Shown here: positions 1-7,101 of the stretch, in pieces
How the letters are laid out: each line of letters opens with the position of its first letter
Numbering within the stretch: position 1 is the stretch's first letter
IMG/VR virus record: IMGVR_UViG_3300008259_000199
Coordinates: 1 to 41,893 of that record
Source of the DNA: a virus
Strand: one strand, 5' to 3'
DNA: 41,893 nucleotides
The notes under the pieces: model-generated
Told to the model about the DNA's origin: nothing
What the model saw: the letters and a program-made list of their open reading frames with translations, nothing else
Databases searched by the model: none
Translations under genes and position numbers: made by a program

Positions 1-477
1 ATATTCACTGTCCACTTCATTTCTTACTTCATCATATTTTTCATATGCTTCATTGTATTCCTCTTCAGTAGCATAATCACTTTCAACTGGTTCAGATACA
101 CTACTATCAAATGTATCTACACTCATTGGACCATATTCTTCATCATATCTATCAATATTGTCAATGGTTCCATAACGACTCCATCTTTTTGCTGCTTCAT
201 TTCTTTGTTCGTCAACCCATGAATTATAAGCATCAGTTAATCCATTATCATAACTGTATGATGTACCCATCATATCTGATAACTTTTCTATGATTTGATC
301 AGTTGATAAATTCTGTTCTTCTACAACAGGTTCAAATTCAAATTCTACACCAAATGTATAATCACCCAATTCATCATATTTGGCTTTTAGTCCATATTCA
401 ATATCAGTTGCTTTATCAAATGGTACCGCTTCAAGTAATACTTCTTTTATTAATTCTTTTAATTCTGTAAGTTTCAT
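1..477 (-). CDS. Amidoligase-like protein with capsid-targeting-like N-terminus (3' end outside window)
   Basis: The frame is open from the ATG at 477 to the window edge, giving 159 residues without a stop, so the C-terminus is missing. The first 17 residues, MKLTELKELIKEVLLEA, form a basic/amphipathic helix ending in L14-L15-E16 before A17, like the prohead-protease sites of T4 internal proteins. Residues 40-49 read YTFGVEFEFE, which resembles the GVE(I/F)EF motif that opens the amidoligase (COOH-NH2 ligase) fold. The rest is acidic and rich in Tyr, Asp and Glu. The start lies 3 bases downstream of the stop of the preceding gene (481-1092), so the two are probably co-transcribed. An AAAGGAAA stretch lies about 12 bases before the ATG, inside that upstream gene. 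The amidoligase assignment rests on one motif and is tentative; the rest of the protein would be needed to confirm it. Confidence 0.6.
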   Translation of the reverse strand, partial: MKLTELKELIKEVLLEAVPFDKATDIEYGLKAKYDELGDYTFGVEFEFEPVVEEQNLSTDQIIEKLSDMMGTSYSYDNGLTDAYNSWVDEQRNEAAKRWSRYGTIDNIDRYDEEYGPMSVDTFDSSVSEPVESDYATEEEYNEAYEKYDEVRNEVDSEY

Positions 478-480
478 ATT

Positions 481-1092
481 TTACCAATATTTTCCTTTAC
501 TCTTAGTACCTAGTGATTTGATTCTATGACTTCTGCAACTCCAATATCCAGCTGTAGTACGATCTTTCTTTTGACTGCATCTGTGTCTAGCTCTGAAACT
601 TTTTCTACGTGCTGCACTACCAGCTCTGATTCTCATGTTTGGATCACCAAAGGTAACTTTCTTTATTTTACCTGCCTTTGATTTAACGTATACAGCAAAT
701 TTCTTTGGTCCTCCTGGAGTTCTAAATGGTCTATTAAGATTTACAGTTCTACCTCTGTGTTTGACTTCATTAATGTACTCATCATCTTCTATTTCAATTG
801 GTGCGTCTAAATATACTTCTATACCTTCATATATTGCTTTACTACCAAGATCACTTTCTATAATATCTACATCATTATCATTCAACTCAATTAAATCTTG
901 ATTATATAATTCACGTACTTCATTTACTAAATGAAAATATCCTTCACTATAAATTCTAAATACATTTTCTTCTAAAGTGAGATTTCTATCCAAATGATAT
1001 TTCAATTGATCACTGATAGAGGCATCTTTGACCAACTTCATTGGTTCTCCCCTTTCAACCATTTCATCTAGAATGTCAGTTAATTTAATCAT
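481..1092 (-). CDS. Conserved phage protein with basic, Cys-containing C-terminal motif
   Basis: The 203-residue protein begins MIKLTDILDEM, a short helix with an L8-D9-E10 site. The middle (about 40-120) is acidic. From about residue 125 it switches to a strongly basic domain containing KKFAVYVKSKAG, FGDPNMRIRAG, ARRKSFRARHRC and GYWSCR. That C-terminal pattern (GDPxM, RRKSFRARHxC, YWSC) is one I recognise from head-region proteins of many T4-like and other phages; its role is not known to me. The two Cys and the His could bind a metal or nucleic acid, but that is inference. The gene follows the capsid gene terminator. Its ATG lies only 3 bases after a TATTTATA element with no Shine-Dalgarno sequence, suggesting its own promoter and possibly a leaderless transcript. 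Confidence 0.75.
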   Translation of the reverse strand: MIKLTDILDEMVERGEPMKLVKDASISDQLKYHLDRNLTLEENVFRIYSEGYFHLVNEVRELYNQDLIELNDNDVDIIESDLGSKAIYEGIEVYLDAPIEIEDDEYINEVKHRGRTVNLNRPFRTPGGPKKFAVYVKSKAGKIKKVTFGDPNMRIRAGSAARRKSFRARHRCSQKKDRTTAGYWSCRSHRIKSLGTKSKGKYW

Positions 1093-1095
1093 AAA

Positions 1096-1103
1096 TATAA
1101 ATA
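1096..1103 (-). promoter_or_regulatory. TATTTATA element before the 203-residue protein gene
   Basis: The coding strand reads C-TATTTATA-TTT-ATG. It lies just downstream of the capsid gene terminator and 3 bases before the start codon. It is one of ten coding-strand copies in the intergenic regions of this window. Confidence 0.45.
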
Positions 1104-1110
1104 GAATTAA

Positions 1111-1141
1111 AAAACAAAAAACCCCGGCATTTCTGCCGGGG
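1111..1141 (-). terminator. Rho-independent terminator after the major capsid gene
   Basis: Positions 1122-1129 and 1134-1141 form an 8-bp GC-rich stem (CCCCGGCA with TGCCGGGG) with a 4-base loop that reads GAAA on the minus strand. A T-rich tail follows on the minus strand (TTTTTTGTTTT). It lies 25 bases after the capsid gene stop. Confidence 0.9.
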
Positions 1142-1166
1142 TGCGTTTAATTATTTACCTTATTGA

Positions 1167-2858
1167 TTAGACTTGGTTCAAGTCACCAACATAGATTTTC
1201 CCATAAAATTCTGGGCGGACTACTTTCTTAGCGTAGCGGGTCATTACACCTCTACGTGGAGTGAAGTTGATTGGATCATATACCAATGGAGTTTGTACCA
1301 ATGGAATATATGGAGCATAAACTGCACCGGTTTCTAGGAAGTTGTTACCACGGAAACCAAGCAAGATTGTGTTTTCTTGCATGTATGGATTCTTGTAAAC
1401 TTGGAAACGGGAAGCAAAAGAACCAACACGGCTTACGCCCATTGCGAACTTAGCACTATCACCGTCAGTGTTTACAACGTATCCTGGGATGGATTCCAAT
1501 ACAGTGGCTACGTCTGGTCCTACAACCAAGAAGTTAGCACCACCACGTAGGGTCAATTGGTGAATCTTGTTAGATACCTTTTGGATCTTGTTACCAAGAG
1601 TTTGGTACCAAGTGCTCTTTACGTAAGCAGTACGATTGGTTGAATCGTTGTTTACGGTGAAGGTTGGTAGACCTGCACTGTCATTTGCACCCTTGACTAG
1701 TTCCTTACCAATTACGGCGGACCAAGCTTCAGTGGTCAATGCTGGAGCAGCACTGATCAACATGTCCATGATTTCAAGATCAATTTCCATTGATACATAT
1801 TCACTCAATAGAGCAGTCAATTCTGCTTCTGCGTCAATGCTGTGGTAAGCATTCAAGTCTTGAGCCAATTCTGGGGTCCAGACTGCCTTCAACTTACGGG
1901 TCTTAGCAACAATTGGTTCACTCTTTAGTTCCAAGTTAACTTCTGGAATGTTGATATCAGTACCCTTGTCAATACCGTTATTAACAGCTTCACCCTTGAA
2001 TGGATTGGTATCTTCAAAGTCACCACGGGTTTGATCAGTTGGTTGCTTTGTATAAGTTAGGACTGCGGCACCACTGGCGTTACCTGCAGCAGTTGAACCA
2101 GTTACAATGAATTGTACAATGTAGTAGTTAGCAGTAGTTAGAGAACCAGTGTTATATACCTTGGTCAATTCATTTAGTACGTTAACTGGATTGATACCAG
2201 AAGCACTGATGGTGAAGCTTCTTACAGCATTCAAGTCAGTGTTAATTGTGTTAGTACCAACTAGAACATTGATCTTTTGACCAACGAATGGCAATGTACT
2301 TGATGTAATTGAGCTATCAAAGTTTAGATCACTCAAGGTTGCGGAACCTGAGGTGGTGCTCAATGATTGGGTGAAATAGTTACTGGTGTATGAATAACGG
2401 CCAACACCATATAGACCGTTTTCTGGAGAATCAGTAGAACCTAGCTTGATGCCAGTACCACCGAACATTGATGAACCACTGAATGGGTTAGATCCTGGTA
2501 GACCGTTACGGTTGGTGCCGTACTTGAAGTCTAGATAGAAGATTAGACCAGATGGTAGGTTCATTGGTTGAACTGAAACGAATTCCTTAGCGGAGATTTC
2601 AGCGAATACACGGCGAACCAATGGAAGAGCTACGCCAGCCCATTGTTCACTGTTTTGGGAAGTACCTGTAGAGGTAGATTCATCAAGCAATTGCTTGGCT
2701 TGGTTTTCCAATAGGATAGACATATTGGCCTTTTCAATGCCTTCTAGACCTTCAAGAAGACCTGTCTTGTCCCATTTGTTTTGCAATCCACGAGTTTCAG
2801 TCATCAACTTAGCTTGTGGGTTCATATTGTTTGTCAATAGACTCTTAATATCACTCAT
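1167..2858 (-). CDS. 23: Major capsid protein, T4 gp23-like
   Basis: This 563-residue protein forms the capsid shell (T4 gp23 has 521). Recognisable features are the segment around 73-112 (WAGVALPLVRRVFAEIS, then VQPMNLPSG and FYLDFKYG) and the C-terminal part with YVPYIPL-like, PLVYDP and RRGVMTRYAKK motifs. L58-D59-E60 before S61 matches the (L/I)xE prohead-protease rule and would remove a propeptide close in length to the 65 residues removed in T4. Codons end in C or G far more often than in neighbouring genes (AAC, AAG, ATC, TTC), as expected for the most abundant virion protein. The start is preceded by AGAAAG. A 50-base gap separates it from the scaffold gene, with which it is probably co-transcribed, and a strong terminator follows. 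Confidence 0.96.
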   Translation of the reverse strand: MSDIKSLLTNNMNPQAKLMTETRGLQNKWDKTGLLEGLEGIEKANMSILLENQAKQLLDESTSTGTSQNSEQWAGVALPLVRRVFAEISAKEFVSVQPMNLPSGLIFYLDFKYGTNRNGLPGSNPFSGSSMFGGTGIKLGSTDSPENGLYGVGRYSYTSNYFTQSLSTTSGSATLSDLNFDSSITSSTLPFVGQKINVLVGTNTINTDLNAVRSFTISASGINPVNVLNELTKVYNTGSLTTANYYIVQFIVTGSTAAGNASGAAVLTYTKQPTDQTRGDFEDTNPFKGEAVNNGIDKGTDINIPEVNLELKSEPIVAKTRKLKAVWTPELAQDLNAYHSIDAEAELTALLSEYVSMEIDLEIMDMLISAAPALTTEAWSAVIGKELVKGANDSAGLPTFTVNNDSTNRTAYVKSTWYQTLGNKIQKVSNKIHQLTLRGGANFLVVGPDVATVLESIPGYVVNTDGDSAKFAMGVSRVGSFASRFQVYKNPYMQENTILLGFRGNNFLETGAVYAPYIPLVQTPLVYDPINFTPRRGVMTRYAKKVVRPEFYGKIYVGDLNQV

Positions 2859-2908
2859 ATTTTCTTTCTGTATTTTAGTTTTTTGTTTACTTGCCTTGTT
2901 TTAATTTT

Positions 2909-3898
2909 TTACTTCTTAATTCCGGCAAGTCTTTGGAATCTTGAAGCCATCACGTTGCTGTTTTCAACAATCAATTCCTTCTTAGGAGCTGTTGATGCAA
3001 CTGGTTTACTTGCCAAACCTTCGGTGATAGTTTGTGCAGCTGTATTTGGTTTCTTGACAGCTGATCCACCTGAACTAAGTGATTCGGACAAAATTTTATA
3101 ACTCAACTTAACTTCACGGATGGAGCTGGTTAAGTCGAAAGTTTCTACTACCTTCATCTTTTGAGCTTGGTTCAATGAGAACTTATTGAACAACTTGTTG
3201 GTGTACAACAACTTAGCATTCAAAAGATTGATTTCATTCAATTGATCACGTAGGAATTGAACGGTATTTAAAGCTTCAGCCAATTGAACAGATTCTTCAG
3301 TTTGTTCTTTTACTTCTTCTTTATCTTCTTCTTCTTCTTCAGAATCATGTTTCTTAGCTTCATCTACTTCTTCAACTTCTTCACTCAAGGTGTCTAGAAG
3401 TTCTTGTAGATTGATTTCTTCATCAACTTCTTCTACTTCTTCAGCAGCTACTGGAGCTTCTGGAGCAGGAGCTGGTGCAACTGGTGCTTCTGGAGCAGGA
3501 GCTGGGGCTGGTACTTCAGCAGCAGGTTCAGCAGCTACTGGAGCTTCTGGAGCAGGTGCTGGATCAGCTGGTGCATCTCCCATTTCTCTTTCAAGTTCAG
3601 CAAGAATTTCATCAAGTTCTTCACTTGTTACTTCTTCATCTGATTCTTCAAACATTTGATTTGCGCCTGGATCTTGGTTGGTAGATTGTGTACCAAGTGG
3701 TGCTACACTTTTACCTGAACCAATATCAGAAGAATGAACTGCTTCATCTTCCATACCAATTTCACTCTTTAGTTTTTCAGCTAACATTGCTTCCAATGTT
3801 GGCTTGAATGATTCTTCTAATGCGGCTTTTGCATTTGCTAGAGCAGTAGCACGTACAGCCTTAGCGTCAGCAATAGCTTCCTTTAATAAATCTGACAT
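2909..3898 (-). CDS. 22: Prohead core scaffold protein, T4 gp22-like
   Basis: The 329-residue acidic protein lies immediately upstream of the capsid gene, the position of gp22 in T4. Residues about 1-50 are helical and Ala/Lys/Glu-rich with several LxE sites. A low-complexity middle (about 110-190) consists of Pro-Ala-Glu repeats (PAPAPEAPVA) and Glu-rich tracts. A helical segment follows, and the protein ends VMASRFQRLAGIKK. Scaffold proteins of this family form the temporary prohead core and are cut to peptides by gp21; the many Glu sites fit. The ATG has a good ribosome site, AAAGG 7 bases upstream. The long leader (3899-3998) has two small hairpins. Assignment rests on position, composition and length rather than on a catalytic motif. 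Confidence 0.85.
   Translation of the reverse strand: MSDLLKEAIADAKAVRATALANAKAALEESFKPTLEAMLAEKLKSEIGMEDEAVHSSDIGSGKSVAPLGTQSTNQDPGANQMFEESDEEVTSEELDEILAELEREMGDAPADPAPAPEAPVAAEPAAEVPAPAPAPEAPVAPAPAPEAPVAAEEVEEVDEEINLQELLDTLSEEVEEVDEAKKHDSEEEEEDKEEVKEQTEESVQLAEALNTVQFLRDQLNEINLLNAKLLYTNKLFNKFSLNQAQKMKVVETFDLTSSIREVKLSYKILSESLSSGGSAVKKPNTAAQTITEGLASKPVASTAPKKELIVENSNVMASRFQRLAGIKK
3441..3556. repeat. Direct repeats in the scaffold gene low-complexity region
   Basis: A 29-base exact direct repeat occurs at 3441-3469 and again at 3528-3556, with partial copies of GCTTCTGGAGCAGGAGCTGG between them. It encodes the Pro-Ala-Glu repeats of the gp22-like protein. It is in frame with the gene, so copy-number changes would keep the protein readable. 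Confidence 0.85.
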
Positions 3899-3905
3899 AA
3901 TATTT

Positions 3906-3910
3906 CCTTT
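3906..3910 (-). promoter_or_regulatory. Shine-Dalgarno site of the scaffold gene
   Basis: The minus strand reads AAAGG followed by AAATATT and ATG, a 7-base spacing. It is one of the few clear Shine-Dalgarno sites in the window; the sheath gene and the gene ending at 36180 have the same AAAGGAAA core. Confidence 0.6.
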
Positions 3911-3918
3911 GGGTTTCC

Positions 3919-3943
3919 TGAAGTTATTAGAGGGTAAACTTCA
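3919..3943 (-). other. Hairpin in the scaffold gene leader
   Basis: TGAAGTT at 3919-3925 pairs with AACTTCA at 3937-3943, a 7-bp stem with an 11-base loop. It lies in the leader of the gp22-like gene just upstream of its ribosome site. There is no T-run, so it is not a terminator; a role in mRNA stability or translation is possible. Confidence 0.4.
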
Positions 3944-3966
3944 ATAATAATTTTTATTAATTTATG

Positions 3967-3981
3967 CGACAAAGAATGTCG
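3967..3981. other. Small hairpin in the divergent intergenic region
   Basis: CGACA at 3967-3971 pairs with TGTCG at 3977-3981 around a 5-base loop. It sits between the scaffold gene and the divergent TATTTATA elements. It could be an operator or a leader hairpin; the sequence does not decide. Confidence 0.3.
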
Positions 3982-3998
3982 TAATACTGTTAAATAAA

Positions 3999-4006
3999 TA
4001 TAAATA
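3999..4006 (-). promoter_or_regulatory. TATTTATA element upstream of the scaffold-capsid operon
   Basis: The minus strand reads TATTTATA at 4006-3999, exactly 100 bases upstream of the scaffold start. With the plus-strand copy at 4035-4042 it forms a divergent pair 28 bases apart, which would make this a two-way promoter region. Confidence 0.45.
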
Positions 4007-4034
4007 AAAAAATGAAAGTAATAAAAATTTTAGA

Positions 4035-4042
4035 TATTTATA
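4035..4042 (+). promoter_or_regulatory. TATTTATA element before the plus-strand cassette
   Basis: The plus strand reads TATTTATA-CTATT-ATG(4048). This is the only gene unit on the plus strand, and it has the element on its own coding strand with the same short spacing as minus-strand genes. This supports a directional function and selects ATG 4048 as the start. Confidence 0.5.
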
Positions 4043-4047
4043 CTATT

Positions 4048-4659
4048 ATGCCATATAAAATAAAAGGTAATTGTATTTACAAAAAAGATACTGGTAAAAA
4101 AGTTGGATGTACCAAAGGTAGTATTAAACGATATTTAGCTGCTCTTCATGCGAATGTTACCAATGAACAAAAGATTCAAATAAAGAGTAAATTGAAAGAA
4201 GTATTGCGTAGATCTCTTAAAGAAACATTACTAAGTGAAACAGCAAATTCTGAAGTGAATGACGTAACACTAAAAGCTGAATTGACAAAAAACAAAGGTA
4301 TTAATTTTGAACAGTTTGAAATTGATAAAATTAAAGAAATTGTACAGATTAACAATGAAGATACTGACAGAGGTATGGAGTTAAGTTTTGAAAAAACTAT
4401 TGGTGAAAATACATTCTATTTTGTAATTAAAAAACTAATAAATGAAGCTGATAGTAGTAAAACTAGTTTTAAGTATATTATATTTTATGTAGAAAAGAAA
4501 AATGCTGCTAGTTTAGAAGAAAAAACCATAGTATATTCTAAATTGTCTGATCCAATCAAAGCATTAATTGAAGGAGAAAAAACAGATTTAAGTAAAAAGA
4601 GTAAAATTGAAAGTAAATTGTATAATTTTATTAACCGTTCAATGAAAGTAAATATATGA
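4048..4659 (+). CDS. Conserved phage protein with N-terminal MPYKIKGNC motif
   Basis: The 203-residue protein is basic at the N-terminus: MPYKIKGNCIYKKDTGKK, then VGCTKG and KRYLAALHANV. That short Cys-containing module resembles ones I recognise in other phage proteins of unknown function. A helical stretch (about 41-66, KLKEVLRRSLKETLLSE) follows, with an L62-S63-E64 site. The rest is a mixed Lys/Glu-rich domain without recognisable motifs. An upstream in-frame ATG at 4012 is open but was rejected: ATG 4048 begins the conserved motif and lies 5 bases behind a TATTTATA element. It is transcribed against all its neighbours and its stop overlaps the next start (ATGA). Function unknown. Confidence 0.75.
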   Translation: MPYKIKGNCIYKKDTGKKVGCTKGSIKRYLAALHANVTNEQKIQIKSKLKEVLRRSLKETLLSETANSEVNDVTLKAELTKNKGINFEQFEIDKIKEIVQINNEDTDRGMELSFEKTIGENTFYFVIKKLINEADSSKTSFKYIIFYVEKKNAASLEEKTIVYSKLSDPIKALIEGEKTDLSKKSKIESKLYNFINRSMKVNI

Positions 4660-4976
4660 CCCATTTAAAATCATTTATTAAAAAAGAAGGTTTTGATGAT
4701 ACCAACGGTGAATATAAAATTGATGATATTGACCATCCAAATGGTTGGGATTGGAAAGAAGTAGACATGTTAATTGGTATGGGATTTGAACCTGATGGTG
4801 ACACAAGGTTCAGACTAAAAGTTGACAGAAATAGTGATATGACATCATTAAACTTTGTTATTTATAAAACTGCCCAAGGATATTGGTTAGTAATGAATGA
4901 TAGAAAACATGTGTATAAAAACTTTGATCAAATGATGGATATGATTAACACGTTTGGTTCAGTTGAAACACCTTAA
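4656..4976 (+). CDS. Small unknown protein, second gene of plus-strand cassette
   Basis: The 106-residue acidic protein starts MTHLKSFIKKEGFDD and contains aromatic-rich segments (HPNGWDWKEVDML, YKTAQGYWLVMNDRKHVYKNF). I do not recognise a family. Its ATG overlaps the stop of the previous gene as ATGA (4656-4659), indicating translational coupling. A strong bidirectional terminator begins 6 bases after its stop. With the previous gene it forms a self-contained transcription unit inside the head gene cluster, as morons do in other phages. A host-takeover or accessory role is possible but not shown. Confidence 0.75.
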   Translation: MTHLKSFIKKEGFDDTNGEYKIDDIDHPNGWDWKEVDMLIGMGFEPDGDTRFRLKVDRNSDMTSLNFVIYKTAQGYWLVMNDRKHVYKNFDQMMDMINTFGSVETP

Positions 4977-4981
4977 AAAAG

Positions 4982-5012
4982 AAAACCCCGCCAGAAGGCG
5001 GGGTTTTCTTTT
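4982..5012. terminator. Bidirectional terminator between convergent genes
   Basis: AAAACCCCGCC (4982-4992) pairs with GGCGGGGTTTT (4997-5007), an 11-bp stem with a 4-base loop. The plus strand continues TTTTCTTTT and the minus strand TTTTCTTTTTT, so it can stop transcription from both sides: the plus-strand cassette ending at 4976 and the minus-strand gene ending at 5032. Confidence 0.92.
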
Positions 5013-5031
5013 ACCACAGTTTAGCGTTTAG

Positions 5032-5439
5032 TTATTTAGGATCATTAATTTCAAAATACTTTTCATAAATGTGTCCCATATCTTCATATAGAGCAGTCAT
5101 TTGTTTGTTATTTTCATAACATTCAGATGCTAATTTACGAAATCCTTCAGACAACTTCTTCAATTCAGCAAAGTGTCTCTTAGCTACATTGGCTTGCATC
5201 CAATCACCACATTCTTGTAATGCATAATTTTCTGCCATGCCAGCAATCTTACAAAGCTTTTCAGATACTTGAGCAATTTCATTTACATTACGTAATACTT
5301 TGCCGTACTCATTGTATTCTGCTACCATTTTAGCCAACATCTTTTTGTCTTCTTTGGTCATTTTTTGTGGTTCTGTACTAACAGGTTGTTGACCAGCAGC
5401 AGCTGCATTTTCTTCAATTAAAGTTTTTAGTTTAATCAT
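5032..5439 (-). CDS. Small helical head-region protein
   Basis: The 135-residue protein begins MIKLKTLIEENAAAAG, with L7-I8-E9 and I8-E9-E10 sites like those of gp21-cleaved proteins, followed by an Ala/Gln/Pro-rich linker. From about residue 28 it is almost entirely helical (KKMLAKMVAEYNEYGKVL, FAELKKLSEGFRKLASE) with three Cys. No family is recognised. It lies directly downstream of the protease gene, where T4-like phages keep core or internal head proteins, so an internal head protein is a reasonable guess. A TATTTATA element sits 4 bases before the start and the bidirectional terminator follows. Confidence 0.75.
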   Translation of the reverse strand: MIKLKTLIEENAAAAGQQPVSTEPQKMTKEDKKMLAKMVAEYNEYGKVLRNVNEIAQVSEKLCKIAGMAENYALQECGDWMQANVAKRHFAELKKLSEGFRKLASECYENNKQMTALYEDMGHIYEKYFEINDPK

Positions 5440-5443
5440 ATGT

Positions 5444-5451
5444 TATAAATA
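5444..5451 (-). promoter_or_regulatory. TATTTATA element before the 135-residue protein gene
   Basis: The minus strand reads A-TATTTATA-ACAT-ATG, 4 bases before the start, inside the 27-base gap between the protease gene and this gene. Confidence 0.45.
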
Positions 5452-5466
5452 TAAAATATTTTGTGT

Positions 5467-6087
5467 TTATGACTTAATTTCACCAAGAATATCTCTAATA
5501 ATATTCTCAACACTGTCCCATTTATTTGTTTCAGGATTCTTAACTACACCTTCTTGTAAAGATTGTTGATCCTTTGGATATAAAAAAGCACCTCTGGTAG
5601 ATGGATTGCTTACAAAGTCAAATGCAATCAATTCAAAATCATCTTGAACTTCATCAGCAGATTCATAAACATTCTTCTTTACACTGCCCATTCCTCTAGA
5701 ACTAATACCTAATCTAATTCCAGATGCAAATAATTCTTTTAGAATATTACCACTTGGTGTAGGTAATACTTCTACTTCACCGATCAAATCATCACCATCC
5801 CACATTACTTTTGTTACGTTGTGACTTACATTTTTCAAGTTGACAACGCTACTATCTGGATGATCTAATTCACCCAAAGCTCTACGTTCTTTGATGAAGT
5901 TTTCATTGTATTTATTTGCTTCACGTTCCAAAATTTCTTTTGGATAAATTCTACCATTTTGGTTTTTTGCGCCAGCTCTTTGCAAAATTCCTTTTACAAT
6001 AAATGGTCCGCCTTTTGACATGGCTTCATTTATTACGTCTTTTGAAATATCAAATGTTATACAATCTACTATTAATTTTCTTTCCAT
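5467..6087 (-). CDS. 21: Prohead core protease, T4 gp21-like
   Basis: This 206-residue serine protease would cut the scaffold, capsid and internal proteins during head maturation. Family motifs are in order: NQNGRIYPKEIL (42-53), LGELDHPDS (71-79) with H76 as likely catalytic His, and LGISSRGMGSV (126-136) with S129/S130 as the catalytic Ser region, then IAFDFVSNPS (154-163). I19-N20-E21 before A22 matches its own cleavage rule, as does L-Q-E-G near residue 178, fitting self-processing as in T4. Length is close to T4 gp21 (212). The ATG directly follows the stop of the previous gene, with AAAGGG upstream as a ribosome site. Confidence 0.94.
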   Translation of the reverse strand: MERKLIVDCITFDISKDVINEAMSKGGPFIVKGILQRAGAKNQNGRIYPKEILEREANKYNENFIKERRALGELDHPDSSVVNLKNVSHNVTKVMWDGDDLIGEVEVLPTPSGNILKELFASGIRLGISSRGMGSVKKNVYESADEVQDDFELIAFDFVSNPSTRGAFLYPKDQQSLQEGVVKNPETNKWDSVENIIRDILGEIKS

Positions 6088-6088
6088 A

Positions 6089-6673
6089 TTACAATCCCTT
6101 TGTTGCAGTGTTTTGTGGTGTTTGAACTGGTTTTGGAGCAGCTGGTTGTGTTTGTTTTTTAGATTTAGATGGTTGAGCTTGTCCCATAATCTTTATGACA
6201 TATGGAGCAGTCAAATGGAAATCACTTTCCTTTTGTTTGTTTTGTTCTCTACCAGTAATTACAACAACGTACTTTTGATACCAAAATTCAATTTTGACAT
6301 CCGCAACATTAACAACATATTCTCTTTCAGGTTGACCAAAACCTTTTGCGGCTCTAACCAATCTTACTTGTTTGTTTGAAATCTTTTGCAAAATTTTGCT
6401 TTGAAAATCATTTTTTGCTTGTTCAGTTGAGTTAGAAACCTTGGTTTCAAAGTCATCTAAATCAAACTTAACATTGAATGTATTTGCATCACCTTCACCA
6501 CCAGATGGAGCAGATGGTTGTTTTTCTGCTGCTGGAGCTGGTGTTGGTGGTGATTTTGGTGTCGGAGCAGCTTTTGGAGCAGCTGCTGGAGCCTGTGTAG
6601 GTGGTTTTGCACCCTTTTGTGGTGGTACATCACCTTCTGCTTCAAATATAAGTTTTTTAAGACTGATATTCAT
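6089..6673 (-). CDS. Head-region protein with cleavable N-terminus and Pro/Ala linker
   Basis: The 194-residue protein starts MNISLKKLIFEAEGD, with I9-F10-E11 before A12 matching the prohead-protease rule. Residues about 17-60 are a Pro/Ala/Lys-rich disordered linker. A compact domain follows (about 65-165, with DLDDFETKVSNSTEQAK, REYVVNVADVKIEFWYQKYVVVITGRE), then a second Pro/Gln/Lys-rich tail. The family is not recognised. The start at 6673 was preferred over an in-frame ATG at 6730 because the latter would run 56 bases into the previous gene and hide the shared N-terminal motif. Its position between portal and protease matches the small core proteins (gp67/gp68) of T4, but no homology can be claimed. 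Confidence 0.75.
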   Translation of the reverse strand: MNISLKKLIFEAEGDVPPQKGAKPPTQAPAAAPKAAPTPKSPPTPAPAAEKQPSAPSGGEGDANTFNVKFDLDDFETKVSNSTEQAKNDFQSKILQKISNKQVRLVRAAKGFGQPEREYVVNVADVKIEFWYQKYVVVITGREQNKQKESDFHLTAPYVIKIMGQAQPSKSKKQTQPAAPKPVQTPQNTATKGL

Positions 6674-6674
6674 A

Positions 6675-7097
6675 TTATTTCTTTTTGCTTGCGCCTGGCT
6701 TATAACCCAATTGTTTTTCACCTGTAGCAATCAAATTGTCATAATGTTGTGTGTCTTTTTTATCATTCTTAGAAGCGGCAATTGCTCTTCTTTTGTGAAG
6801 AATATAAAGATCATCTGACTTTACTCCCTTACTTGTTGGACCTTTAACTACGTCAGGTGTTTTTTCTTTACCTACTGGTGCAAGTTTCTTTTCACCCTTC
6901 TTTTCTGCTAGTTTATATCCGTCAAGAGATTTTGTAGCTATATCTGGACGACCCTTTGCATTTTTACTTACCCAATTTGGTACTGCGGTAGGACCAACAC
7001 CACCGGTTGTGCTGATTTCATCCATTACTTGTTTTACCAATTCTTTTAGGGCCTTTTTGAAATCACCAACGATTAGTTTTTTGTTTTTATCACTCAT
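6675..7097 (-). CDS. Small basic head-region protein
   Basis: The 140-residue, Lys-rich protein starts with a helical segment (about 8-29, GDFKKALKELVKQVMDEIS) followed by TTGGVGPTAVPNWVSKNAKG. This helix followed by a TTG-G-PxA patch is similar to the start of other small virion proteins of T4-like phages that I recognise without a known function. The rest is basic and low in hydrophobics, ending GASKKK. It could bind DNA or the core; this is inference. It lies 4 bases after the preceding gene and 1 base before the next, within the portal-protease operon. Confidence 0.7.
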   Translation of the reverse strand: MSDKNKKLIVGDFKKALKELVKQVMDEISTTGGVGPTAVPNWVSKNAKGRPDIATKSLDGYKLAEKKGEKKLAPVGKEKTPDVVKGPTSKGVKSDDLYILHKRRAIAASKNDKKDTQHYDNLIATGEKQLGYKPGASKKK

Positions 7098-7101
7098 AAT
7101 A

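Noticed and set aside
3441-3556. Repeats as a CRISPR array
   Set aside because: The repeats are in-frame coding repeats of the scaffold protein, with no regular unique spacers and no cas genes nearby.
3390-3684. Open Ser/Gly/Ala- and Leu/Gln-rich frames on the plus strand opposite the scaffold gene
   Set aside because: They are the complementary-strand reading of the Pro-Ala-Glu repeats, with low-complexity content and no start signal.
4012-4047. ATG 4012 as start of the first plus-strand gene
   Set aside because: It adds 12 residues before the conserved MPYKIKGNC start and would put the TATTTATA element inside the gene.
6441-6818. Open plus-strand frame opposite the portal-protease region genes
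   Set aside because: It lies over two well-spaced minus-strand genes and reflects their Pro/Ala-rich coding sequence.
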